Assembly (NCBI GenBank): GCA_964545715.1
Contig: CAZJHX010000118.1
Span: 1-33,947, forward strand
DNA: 33,947 nt
Direction of reading: 5' to 3'
Origin: CAZJHX01 sp964545715
GTDB taxonomy: Bacteria; Myxococcota_A; UBA9042; GCA-2863065
The notes under the pieces were generated by a model that saw only the letters and a list, made by a program, of their open reading frames with translations, was not told the origin of the DNA and did no database searches. Positions 15,456-22,489 of this stretch are shown one piece after another (positions within the stretch are counted from its first letter, which is position 1; each line of letters opens with the position of its first letter). Both the position numbers and the translations under genes were made by a program.

Positions 15456-17501
15456 AATACGCTTGCCCTCGCCAGTATCCCGCTGGTCGTCGTGGCGGCG
15501 TTTGTAGCCTGGCGCGCCCTGACCGGCCGGCCGCTTCGGCGCTATGCGCTCAACGCCATCGTGGCGCTGCTGCTGCTGGTCTACTTTGTGATCACCGCCG
15601 GGCTGGGCATCTTCTGGGTCGCAAACCAGGAGCTGCCGGCCTTCGATGTGCATTATCTGTTCGGTTATCTGACGACGCTGCTTGTCCTGTCTCACGTTGC
15701 GATCAACTGGCGTCCGCTCACCCGGTTCTTTCGCAAACACGCACCCGCCGGCGCGCTGACGGCCGATCGGCGCGCGTGGCGTCCGTCCGTGGGCTGGGCC
15801 GCGCGTGTGGCAGGGCTGCTGTTGTACGGCGGCTTCTGCTACTGGCTCGGCCTGGGGCAGGGTGCGACCGAGATCACGGTGACGCAGGGCGAGGTCATCG
15901 CGCCTCCCATGCAACAACAGGGCGCCGAGGCACCTCAGAGTGGGCTGCAGCCGCCCCGCGCGGTGCGTCGTCAACAGGTCGAGGAGGACGGTCGAACCGT
16001 GTCGCTGGCCGAGTTCGTGCACCGGCGCACCAAGCACACGCGCGAGAGCGTGCGCGCGGAGAGTGGACGTCTGGACTGGTCGAGTCGGCCCTCGCCCTTC
16101 AAAAAGTATGAGGGGGCGGCCACCGTCGCGCTGCCCAAGGAGCGGCTGCCCGTGACGCTGACGACGGGCGAGGCTATCCAACGGACCCGACGGCCAGTCC
16201 CGGGGCTAAGCGCAACGCCGGTGTCGCTGCGTGAGCTCGCGACCGTATTGCATTGGACCAACGGGCTGACCGGCATCACGAAGTATCCGCAGGTCACCTA
16301 TCACCTGCGTGCCGCGCCATCGTCTGGCGCGTTGTACGGCACGGAGACCTATGTGCTGGCTGAGCACGTCGCAGGCCTGGAGCCGGGTGTGTACCACTAC
16401 GACGTGGAGCACCACGCCCTGCAGCAGGTCCATGTCGGCGCCGGCCTGTCCCGGACGCTGGCAGCCGCAGCCGCGCGCCCGCACCTGGTCGGCAACGCTG
16501 CCTACACGCTGATCTTCGCGACCAACACCTACCGCCAGACCTGGAAGTACGACGAGCGTGGGTGGCGATATAGCCTGATGGACGTCGGCCACCTCGCGGC
16601 GCACGCGGTCATCGGCACAGCCGCTCTGGGGCGCGCCGCCTCGCTGATAGGTCGCTTCGACGACCGGGCCGTCAACGCGCTGCTGAAGTTGGAGGGCAAC
16701 CAGGAGAGCGCGATGCTGATCGTGCCGGTCGGAGACCTGGCGCCGGCGCCGCCGGTAGCCGCGGAGCACGCGTTTGAGTCCGCCCCGGCCGCGCTCTCGG
16801 ACGACGACGTCGAGCCGCTGGTGACGATGGCGATGGGGCGCACGTTTCTGCGCGTCGGCGCTCCACTCACGTCACAGCCGTTCGCGATGCCGGTCGTGCC
16901 GCTGCGTGTGACGAAGACGACCGTGACGTTGCCGCCGCCCGTCGCAGCGGGAGCGGCGTTGGATGCCACCATCGAAAAGCGGCGGTCAGCCCGACGGTTC
17001 AGCGAGCAGCCCATGAGCAAGGCGCAGCTGTCGTCGGTGCTGTTTCACGGATACGGGGTGGGCCCCGGGCAAACCGCGCCTACGGTCGAGGGTGCCCGGT
17101 CGCTGCGCCTTTACGCGGTTGTTCAGGACGTCACCGGGGTGCCGCCGGGCGTATACCTGTACCACCGCGGCGATCACACGCTTCGCCTCATTCGACCCGG
17201 CCTGGATCGCGACAAAACGCGGGCGTTCGGGCTTTTTCAGGACGTGGTCGGCCAGGCGAACCTCATTTTGGTCAAGACGATCGCTCCCAACGTGATGGAG
17301 TATCCGGACGGCGCCCGAGGGTATCGCTACGCCGCAATGAACGCCGGGATGCTCGGCGGTCGCGCGTACCTTCAGGCGGTTGGCCTGGGGTTGGGTATCA
17401 GCGGGATCGGCTCGTTCTTCGACGACGAGGTGAGCGCGTTTCTCGGGGTGGATCCGGCCGACGAGTGGGTGATCTACCTGTCGGCGATCGGTCTGCGGTA
17501 G
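15453..17501 (+). CDS. Membrane-anchored tandem nitroreductase (SagB/ThcOx-like) protein, 682 aa
   Basis: The N-terminal about 135 residues form four transmembrane helices (3-20, 34-57, 68-86, 116-134), with His at 67 and 81 (DVHYLF; LSHVAINW), reminiscent of DUF4405-type flavinylation-associated membrane cytochromes. Two FMN nitroreductase-fold units follow: one at about 235-450 (SLRELATVLHWTNGLTG, GVYHYDVEHHAL, AHAVIGTAALG) and one at about 498-682 (RRSARRFSEQPMSKAQLSSV, GVYLYHRGDHTL, RYAAMNAGMLGGRAYLQAV, LGISGIGSFFDDEVSAFLGV). Paired units of this kind are typical of SagB-like dehydrogenases. No YcaO cyclodehydratase is nearby, so a RiPP role is not supported; membrane redox chemistry is likelier. 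GTG at 15453 is the first start in an open frame and has no ribosome site. Confidence 0.72.
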   Translation: MNTLALASIPLVVVAAFVAWRALTGRPLRRYALNAIVALLLLVYFVITAGLGIFWVANQELPAFDVHYLFGYLTTLLVLSHVAINWRPLTRFFRKHAPAGALTADRRAWRPSVGWAARVAGLLLYGGFCYWLGLGQGATEITVTQGEVIAPPMQQQGAEAPQSGLQPPRAVRRQQVEEDGRTVSLAEFVHRRTKHTRESVRAESGRLDWSSRPSPFKKYEGAATVALPKERLPVTLTTGEAIQRTRRPVPGLSATPVSLRELATVLHWTNGLTGITKYPQVTYHLRAAPSSGALYGTETYVLAEHVAGLEPGVYHYDVEHHALQQVHVGAGLSRTLAAAAARPHLVGNAAYTLIFATNTYRQTWKYDERGWRYSLMDVGHLAAHAVIGTAALGRAASLIGRFDDRAVNALLKLEGNQESAMLIVPVGDLAPAPPVAAEHAFESAPAALSDDDVEPLVTMAMGRTFLRVGAPLTSQPFAMPVVPLRVTKTTVTLPPPVAAGAALDATIEKRRSARRFSEQPMSKAQLSSVLFHGYGVGPGQTAPTVEGARSLRLYAVVQDVTGVPPGVYLYHRGDHTLRLIRPGLDRDKTRAFGLFQDVVGQANLILVKTIAPNVMEYPDGARGYRYAAMNAGMLGGRAYLQAVGLGLGISGIGSFFDDEVSAFLGVDPADEWVIYLSAIGLR

Positions 17502-17513
17502 ACTGCCGCATTC

Positions 17514-18863
17514 ATGTCGCACGCTGACGAGACCCAGACTCAAGATGTTGAGCGCCTCCGCCGCGACGGCGGGTCCACCCGCGGTGTGCGTATTCTCTGG
17601 TCGCCGGACCCCAGCGTCGCGTCCGAGGAGATCGCGATCCCACTGCTGGCTGAGCTGTCGTTCGGGCGGGCGATGCGCGAGGACGTGACGGCGGTCATCG
17701 AGGACTCCAAGCTGTCCCGCAAGCATGTCACGATCAGCGCGCGAGGGGGCGCGGTGGAGGTCATCGACGAGGGCAGCAAAAACGGCACCTACGTTAACGG
17801 GGCCCGTGTAACGCGCGAGTCCGTGGGTGAGGGCGCCGTCATTCGCATCGGCGACACCTTGCTGGAGTACGGCCAGGTGTTTGTGGCCGACCCACAGCCG
17901 CGCGACGGTGGGACGCCGGATGGTCTGGTAGGCGGCAGCCAGACCTTTCGCAACATGCTGGAGCAGGTGGATCGAATCGCGGCGCGCGACGTCTCGGTGC
18001 TGCTGCTGGGTGAGACCGGCACGGGCAAAGAGGTGGTGGCCAATCGCGTACACCGCCTCAGTGGGCGGTCCGGGCGTTTTGTAGCGGTCAACTGCGCCGC
18101 GATTCCAGCGACCTTGATCGAGTCTCACCTGTTCGGCCACGTGAAGGGCGCGTTCACCGGCGCCACCATGGACGCTTCCGGCTGCTTTCGGTCGGCGCAC
18201 CAGGGCACGCTTTTTCTGGACGAGATCGGCGACCTGCCGCTGGAGCTGCAGGCCAAGCTGCTGCGGGCGCTGGACAGTGGGGAGGTCGTGCCGGTCGGGA
18301 CAACCAACGCGCGGCGGGTGGATGTGCGCGTGGTGGCGGCGACTAACGCCGATGTGCGCCGGGCGGTGGCGGACGGGCTCTTTCGCTCGGATCTGTTTGC
18401 GCGCTTGTCCACGTTCATCGTCGATCTTCCGCCCCTGCGCGCGCGCCGCTATGACATCCCGCGGCTGGCGCGACACTTCCTCTCGCAGATCTCGCCTGAC
18501 CGTGCGTTCGAGTTCAGCGTGCAGTTTGTCGAGGCGCTGATGCTGCACCAGTGGCCGATGAACGTGCGCGAGGTGCGGTCGGCCATGCATCGGATCAGCG
18601 TTATGGACGACACCGACGTGCTGTTTGCGTCCCATGCGCGGCGGGTCCTGGAGGGCACCGTGGAGCCCGAGTCCCGCAGCGGCGCGGCGCCTGCCCCGAC
18701 GGCGGATCTGGTCAACCGAGCGCCGCGTGGCGGGCCGACCCGCGACCAGCTGTCGTCGGCGATCGACGACGCGGGCGGCAACATCACGGCGGTCGCGCGG
18801 AAGTACGGCGTCGATCGCCGGACCGTGTACCGCTGGATGAGAAACCACGACCTCGATCGCTGA
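17514..18863 (+). CDS. FHA-domain sigma54-dependent transcription activator, 449 aa
   Basis: An FHA phosphothreonine-binding domain (about 28-122: FGRAM, LSRKHVTI, SKNGTYVNG) is followed by an AAA+ sigma54-interaction domain: Walker A GETGTGKE, intact GAFTGA loop, Walker B TLFLDEIGDL, arginine-finger region LFRSDLFARL. The C-terminus is a Fis-type helix-turn-helix (GGNITAVARKYGVDRRTVYRWM). It should bind an upstream site and remodel sigma54-RNA polymerase. The stop TGA shares its A with the ATG of the Ser/Thr kinase, so FHA domain and kinase are coupled and probably form a signalling pair. A sigma54 promoter lies just past the kinase gene (19925-19940), the obvious target. It follows the SagB-like gene by 12 nt. 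Confidence 0.92.
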   Translation: MSHADETQTQDVERLRRDGGSTRGVRILWSPDPSVASEEIAIPLLAELSFGRAMREDVTAVIEDSKLSRKHVTISARGGAVEVIDEGSKNGTYVNGARVTRESVGEGAVIRIGDTLLEYGQVFVADPQPRDGGTPDGLVGGSQTFRNMLEQVDRIAARDVSVLLLGETGTGKEVVANRVHRLSGRSGRFVAVNCAAIPATLIESHLFGHVKGAFTGATMDASGCFRSAHQGTLFLDEIGDLPLELQAKLLRALDSGEVVPVGTTNARRVDVRVVAATNADVRRAVADGLFRSDLFARLSTFIVDLPPLRARRYDIPRLARHFLSQISPDRAFEFSVQFVEALMLHQWPMNVREVRSAMHRISVMDDTDVLFASHARRVLEGTVEPESRSGAAPAPTADLVNRAPRGGPTRDQLSSAIDDAGGNITAVARKYGVDRRTVYRWMRNHDLDR

Positions 18864-19864
18864 TGCCGCGGGGTACAAACACCGAGCGCTTTGCGGAGCG
18901 CTTTGAAGTGGTGATGGAGCTGGCGGTGGGTGGCATGGGCGAGGTGCATCTCGCGCGGGACCTGACCACCGGCACCCCGGTTGTGCTGAAGCGGATTCGA
19001 TCCACGCATATCGGCAACCGCGATTACGCCACCATGTTCGAGGACGAGGTCCGGATCGGGGGCGGGCTGACGCACCCGAACATCGTGGCGCTGCTGGAAT
19101 CGGGCGAGCACGCGGGCCGGCTGTGGATGGCGCTGGAGTATATCGACGGGGTGACGCTCTCGCAGCTTCAGGCGGGCGCGATGGGCCGGCGCAGACGGCT
19201 GCCGCTGGGGTGCATTCTGGCGATCATCTCGGATGTGGCGCGGGGCCTGGAGTACGCGCACACGCGCACGGATGAGTCGGGTACGCCGCTGGGCATCGTG
19301 CACCGGGACTTGTCGCCGGCCAACGTCATGGTTACGCGGCAGGGCCAGGCCAAGATCCTGGACTTCGGCGTGGCGAAGGCGGCGATGAAGCAGTACGTCA
19401 GCGTGTCGGGCCGCGTGAAGGGCACGCCGGCGTACCTGTCGCCTGAGCAGATCGCCGGTCAGGGGGTGGACGCGCGCACGGACGTCTACGTGATGGGCAC
19501 CCTGCTATACGAGATGACCACGCTGCGGCGGCTGTTCAAGCGCAACAATCCGCTGATGTCGATGCAGGCGATCCTGGCCGGCAGCGTGCCGCGCCCCAGC
19601 CAGCACGCCGAGGGGTATCCGGCGCCGCTGGAGGCGGTTGTGCTCAAGGCGCTGGCCCGGCATCCGAACGCTCGGTACGGCAGCGCCGGGGAGCTGGCGG
19701 AGGCCCTGGTCGCGGTCGGCGAATCCCTGGGCGCGGATCTGAGCGCAAAAACGGTGGCGGGCGAGGTCGAAGCGCTGCTGGGTCTCGATGATTCGGAAGC
19801 CGCCCGGCCGGTCGCGCAGACCGACGACTTCGGCGCCACCGTCGACGAGACAATTGCCGACTGA
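18863..19864 (+). CDS. Hanks-type serine/threonine protein kinase, 333 aa
   Basis: One complete kinase domain (about 12-285): glycine loop ELAVGGMGEVH, K43 in VVLKRI, catalytic loop HRDLSPANV (D149), DFGVAK (167-172), activation segment ending GTPAYLSPEQ, RTDVYVMGTLLYEM. HRDLSPxN instead of HRDLKPxN is common in myxobacterial kinases. No transmembrane helix or sensor domain; the last about 50 residues are acidic with Thr (FGATVDETIAD), possible autophosphorylation or FHA-docking sites. Start ATG overlaps the activator stop by 1 nt. The likely role is phosphorylating a target read by the adjacent FHA domain, or the activator itself. Confidence 0.92.
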   Translation: MPRGTNTERFAERFEVVMELAVGGMGEVHLARDLTTGTPVVLKRIRSTHIGNRDYATMFEDEVRIGGGLTHPNIVALLESGEHAGRLWMALEYIDGVTLSQLQAGAMGRRRRLPLGCILAIISDVARGLEYAHTRTDESGTPLGIVHRDLSPANVMVTRQGQAKILDFGVAKAAMKQYVSVSGRVKGTPAYLSPEQIAGQGVDARTDVYVMGTLLYEMTTLRRLFKRNNPLMSMQAILAGSVPRPSQHAEGYPAPLEAVVLKALARHPNARYGSAGELAEALVAVGESLGADLSAKTVAGEVEALLGLDDSEAARPVAQTDDFGATVDETIAD

Positions 19865-19891
19865 GTCTCACTTTGTGCTGTGACGATTGTC
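19849..19891. promoter_or_regulatory. Two near-palindromes upstream of the sigma54 promoter: candidate activator sites
   Basis: GACAATTGCC (19849-19858) and GACGATTGTC (19882-19891) each differ by one base from the perfect palindrome GACAATTGTC. They are 33 bp centre to centre, roughly three helical turns, and lie about 65 and 97 bp upstream of the predicted start. The first lies inside the end of the kinase gene. The sites are short, so chance is possible. Confidence 0.35.
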
Positions 19892-19924
19892 CCGGTCTTG
19901 ACCCGGAAACGCTGTGCTGCGGTC

Positions 19925-19940
19925 TGGCACACGCCTTGCG
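19925..19940 (+). promoter_or_regulatory. Sigma54 (-24/-12) promoter of the DUF4157 operon
   Basis: TGGCACACGCCTTGCG has the invariant GG (19926-19927) and GC (19938-19939) spaced by exactly 10 nt, with TGGCAC and TTGC boxes matching consensus. The predicted start is near 19951, leaving about 20 nt to the ATG at 19973 including a GGAGG. It directly follows the FHA-sigma54 activator and its kinase. Confidence 0.75.
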
Positions 19941-19972
19941 ATTCCTCCCCGGCACATGTCGAGGAGGACACC

Positions 19973-20146
19973 ATGAGCACCAAGAAGATGCAGCGCCAGT
20001 GCAGCGACTCTCCCAAACGGCGACCGCGCGCGACGTCCAACGAGCATTACGCCGAGGAGTCCGATGTCAACAAGCGCGCCCACCTGCTGCCGGTTGTGCG
20101 GTTCCCGATGTCGTTCACGCCCGGCGTGTACGTCTTCAAGGGTTAG
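19973..20146 (+). CDS. Small basic protein leading the sigma54 operon, 57 aa
   Basis: An ATG preceded by GAGGAGG at 5 nt opens a 57-codon frame immediately downstream of the sigma54 promoter and ends 5 nt before the DUF4157 gene. The N-terminal half is basic and polar (STKKMQRQCSDSPKRRPRA); the C-terminal half is hydrophobic with a strand-like end (AHLLPVVRFPMSFTPGVYVFKG). No signal peptide, and only one Cys. I do not recognise a family. The excellent ribosome site and position make it likely real. It could be an adaptor or chaperone for the DUF4157 protein or a leader peptide. Confidence 0.6.
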   Translation: MSTKKMQRQCSDSPKRRPRATSNEHYAEESDVNKRAHLLPVVRFPMSFTPGVYVFKG

Positions 20147-20151
20147 GGCGG

Positions 20152-21663
20152 ATGAACACGTACGCAAAGAGTGGATCGCTTCCGTGCTCGGCTCACAAAG
20201 CCGAGCCCGTTCAGGGCAGAGTTCGGCTGAAGGAGGCGGCGCAGGGGCGCTCGTACGAGGATGGCGCGGCCATGCTGAGACCCGGCGCGTCCGGTGTCGC
20301 GGCGGCGGGCTTTGCGGGCCCCTCTGTCGCGCTGCCCCACAAGAGCGCTATCGAGCAGAGCTACGGTGCCGACATGTCGTCCGTGCGGGCCTACACCGGG
20401 CCGGCTGCGGCCCAGGCGTGTCGCAAGCTGGGCGCCCAGGCGTACGCGTCGGGCAACCAGATCGCGTTTGCCAGTGAGACGCCGTCGCTGCACGTCGCGG
20501 CGCACGAGGCCGCGCACACCCTGCAGGATGTGGGGCTGGCGGGCGATATCGGGGGCGCGGGCGACGTCGCGGAACAGCAGGCGGACGCTGCGGCTGACCG
20601 GGTGGTCGCCGGGCAGAGCGCCAAGGATGTGCTGCCCCAGGGCGCACGCGTGACGGGCGCCTCGGAGGGTACGGTCCGCTTCTACACGATCCCGACGATC
20701 AAGGGCTCCCAATATCGGGTCTCTGACGACGCCAATATCGCCGTGCGCCAGGACAGCAAGTACGGCAGCAAGGCGGCCTACGCACACACCGACGTCATCG
20801 CCGCGGCCGCCTCGGCGATGGCGTCGGCCAAGTCTGCGCTCAGCGTGTCGGCTGGCAGCGGCAGTCTCACGGTCACGGGGGCCGACGGACGCGGCACGCG
20901 GCTCTCCAAGGTCATGGTGAACAACGGCGCCAACAAGTCCCGTGGCGCGAAGATGTCGCTTTGGGCCGACTGCGGCCGCAGCACGCGGTGTGTCTCCGGC
21001 GCGGACGGGGGGTCCGGTCAGGGCAGCGGCAGCCTCAACGCGGCGTATCGCGACCCCAAAGGTGCCGTCAAGACCGGCATGGCGGCGCACTCGCCCGAGA
21101 TCCACAAGGTGGAGATCATGTGTGACTACTTTGGCGCCAAGCTGGACATGAAGAAGATTAGAGCCTACTTCGACGAGTACGTGGCCTGGGGTAACAAGAT
21201 GACCACCAACAAGGCCGAAGAGGATGAGCGCGACGCCGCGGTCGCCTGGTATGCGGACCAGCTGGACCGCCTGTCACGCGCCGAGTGGGACAAGCTTACA
21301 GACGATGAGAAGAAGCAGGTGGAGAAGGCCGCCGGGATCAACCGCTACGCCGATCCCGGGGTGGGCGACGCCTATCACATGAGCAGCGGGGGCAACACGC
21401 ACCCGGACCTGGCGCTCGGCGAGTCCACGTGGAACTTCCATTGGGCCGGCGTCGTCATGAAGAGCGGAGGCGATAACGTCACCCTGGAGAACTACGCCAC
21501 CGACGACTACGATGAGACCAACACCAATTGGGATTATCAGATGTACGGAGTGCACAAGCACGGCGGGTCGAACAAGGCAGGCCAGACCTTCCAGGAGCAG
21601 CATCGCGACGTGCACAAGCAGCACGGCACCGACCCGACCACGATGCACGTGGTGAAGCCGTGA
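20152..21663 (+). CDS. DUF4157 putative metallopeptidase / effector, 503 aa
   Basis: Residues about 62-125 match DUF4157: SYGADMSSVRAYTGPAAAQA, LGAQAYASGNQIAFA and the zinc motif HEAAH (118-122), with EQQADAAADR (141-150) offering a third ligand. DUF4157 modules head many extracellular contractile-system and polymorphic-toxin effectors, where they often act as delivery or self-processing domains. The middle (about 190-330) is Ser/Ala/Gly-rich; the C-terminal domain (about 375-503) has HPDLALGESTWNFHWAGVV, DNVTLENYA, WDYQMYG, a pattern I have seen in the tails of DUF4157 proteins, function unknown. There is no signal peptide, so secretion would need a dedicated system. A 4-nt GTGA overlap links it to the 108-aa partner. 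Second gene of the sigma54 operon. Confidence 0.75.
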   Translation: MNTYAKSGSLPCSAHKAEPVQGRVRLKEAAQGRSYEDGAAMLRPGASGVAAAGFAGPSVALPHKSAIEQSYGADMSSVRAYTGPAAAQACRKLGAQAYASGNQIAFASETPSLHVAAHEAAHTLQDVGLAGDIGGAGDVAEQQADAAADRVVAGQSAKDVLPQGARVTGASEGTVRFYTIPTIKGSQYRVSDDANIAVRQDSKYGSKAAYAHTDVIAAAASAMASAKSALSVSAGSGSLTVTGADGRGTRLSKVMVNNGANKSRGAKMSLWADCGRSTRCVSGADGGSGQGSGSLNAAYRDPKGAVKTGMAAHSPEIHKVEIMCDYFGAKLDMKKIRAYFDEYVAWGNKMTTNKAEEDERDAAVAWYADQLDRLSRAEWDKLTDDEKKQVEKAAGINRYADPGVGDAYHMSSGGNTHPDLALGESTWNFHWAGVVMKSGGDNVTLENYATDDYDETNTNWDYQMYGVHKHGGSNKAGQTFQEQHRDVHKQHGTDPTTMHVVKP

Positions 21664-21986
21664 TCGGCGGGTTCAAGCCAACGGCCGTGGTGGTCGAGGG
21701 GGTCTACACGGAGGCGGATGTCCGCCGAAAGCGTGTGGGCGAGCCGATCTTTGCCGGGCACGTGGTGCTGGTGACCGACGATGGCCGGCACCTGCCGCTC
21801 AATCCGATCTGGCATCCCGAAGCGCGTCGTTCAGCCGAGGAGCGCGCCCGCTTCGCGGGGCAGCGGGTTACGATCAGCGCAACGCATCATCCGCGCGCCC
21901 CGCAACCGCCCAACGGCGGCGCCGCGCCGATCTCGCCCTGCCTGTCGGCGATCACGTCCATCGAGCTGGTTGAACAGGAGTCCTGA
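21660..21986 (+). CDS. Small partner of the DUF4157 protein, OB-like, 108 aa
   Basis: The GTG start overlaps the DUF4157 stop by 4 nt, so translation is coupled. The sequence is beta-rich (TAVVVEGVYTEADV, FAGHVVLVTDD, FAGQRVTISATHH, LSAITSIELVEQ) and reads like a small OB-fold barrel; this is a visual impression only. No signal peptide. By position it could be an immunity or loading protein for the DUF4157 gene product. It is followed within 10 nt by a strong hairpin, so it ends the operon. Confidence 0.6.
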   Translation: MIGGFKPTAVVVEGVYTEADVRRKRVGEPIFAGHVVLVTDDGRHLPLNPIWHPEARRSAEERARFAGQRVTISATHHPRAPQPPNGGAAPISPCLSAITSIELVEQES

Positions 21987-21990
21987 AAAC

Positions 21991-22022
21991 AAGGAGCCCG
22001 GGATCGAGATCCCGGGCTCCTT
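21991..22022. terminator. Bidirectional intrinsic terminator
   Basis: A perfect inverted repeat, AAGGAGCCCGGGAT (21991-22004) against ATCCCGGGCTCCTT (22009-22022), gives a 14-bp GC-rich stem with a CGAG loop. It sits 5 nt after the stop of the 108-aa gene. On the minus strand the stem is followed by TTGTTTTC, a better U-tract than on the plus strand (TTCGG), so it probably also ends the minus-strand transcript from 22112-24657. Confidence 0.8.
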
Positions 22023-22103
22023 CGGACAGGGAGGGACGTCAACGCAAGCTAAGTGGGGAGGTGCCTGCGTGACACCCTCCTGTATGGGGTGCCCCCCTGT
22101 CCG
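22023..22103 (-). ncRNA. Structured 3' region of the minus-strand operon, possible 3'-UTR RNA
   Basis: A closing helix pairs CGGACAGGG (22023-22031) with CCCTGTCCG (22095-22103), extended by three GC pairs across a bulged A. Inside, read on the minus strand, GGAGGGTG (22080-22073) can pair either with CACCCC (22091-22086) or with CACCTCC (22063-22057), two mutually exclusive hairpins. The element sits between the stop at 22112 and the terminator, so it would be in the 3' end of that transcript. Strand is inferred from this position. It matches no riboswitch class that I recognise. Confidence 0.45.
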
Positions 22104-22111
22104 GTTACACC

Positions 22112-22408
22112 TCAGGCTGATCTTTTCTTAACAACCAGGCATTCGCGCACCGCGCCGGACTGGAACTTGCGCACATGCGCCGGCACCAGGACGAGACGAG
22201 TGGATGAGTCGGAGAGCTGCTGCACGCTGCTCACCGTGGCCCAGGTCCGCTGAGCGAAGCGGCCGCCGGAGGATCGAAACTGGATGCGCGCGCCGGGCAT
22301 CGGGTTCAGGCGTGCGCGCGTGTCGATCACAAAGGCGCCCCCCTTCTTCTGCATGCGACCCGAAAATTGCAGGCTCTGCCAATCCAATAAGACGCGCGTG
22401 ATTCCCAT
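22112..22408 (-). CDS. Conserved-looking small beta-rich protein, 98 aa
   Basis: An ATG with GGAGG 10 nt upstream and a codon pattern strongly GC-rich in third positions support a real gene. The protein is basic and beta-rich (VLLDWQSLQFSG, GAFVIDTRARL, GARIQFRSSGGRF, TWATVSSVQQL, TRLVLVPAHVRKF) with no signal peptide or Cys motif. A PilZ- or SH3-like small barrel is possible but cannot be claimed. A 6-bp hairpin (CCTGTC 22447-22442 with GACAGG 22427-22422) overlaps the 5' edge of the ribosome site and might modulate translation. It lies 81 nt downstream of the histidine kinase, on the same strand. Confidence 0.65.
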   Translation of the reverse strand: MGITRVLLDWQSLQFSGRMQKKGGAFVIDTRARLNPMPGARIQFRSSGGRFAQRTWATVSSVQQLSDSSTRLVLVPAHVRKFQSGAVRECLVVKKRSA

Positions 22409-22489
22409 GTGTCTCTGACCTCCTGTCCAGGCTTAGAGCAAGACAGGGGCCACGACATCGACCGTCTCTGTGGGACCGCAGTGTCGCGG

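Noticed and set aside
16986..18878. 630-codon minus-strand open frame opposite SagB-like and activator genes
   Set aside because: Spans two opposing genes and the gap between them; composition is that of antisense translation.
15453..20146. RiPP cluster reading (SagB-like enzyme plus 57-aa peptide)
   Set aside because: No YcaO cyclodehydratase, protease or exporter is present, and the peptide lacks a Cys/Ser/Thr-rich core; a kinase and an activator lie between them.
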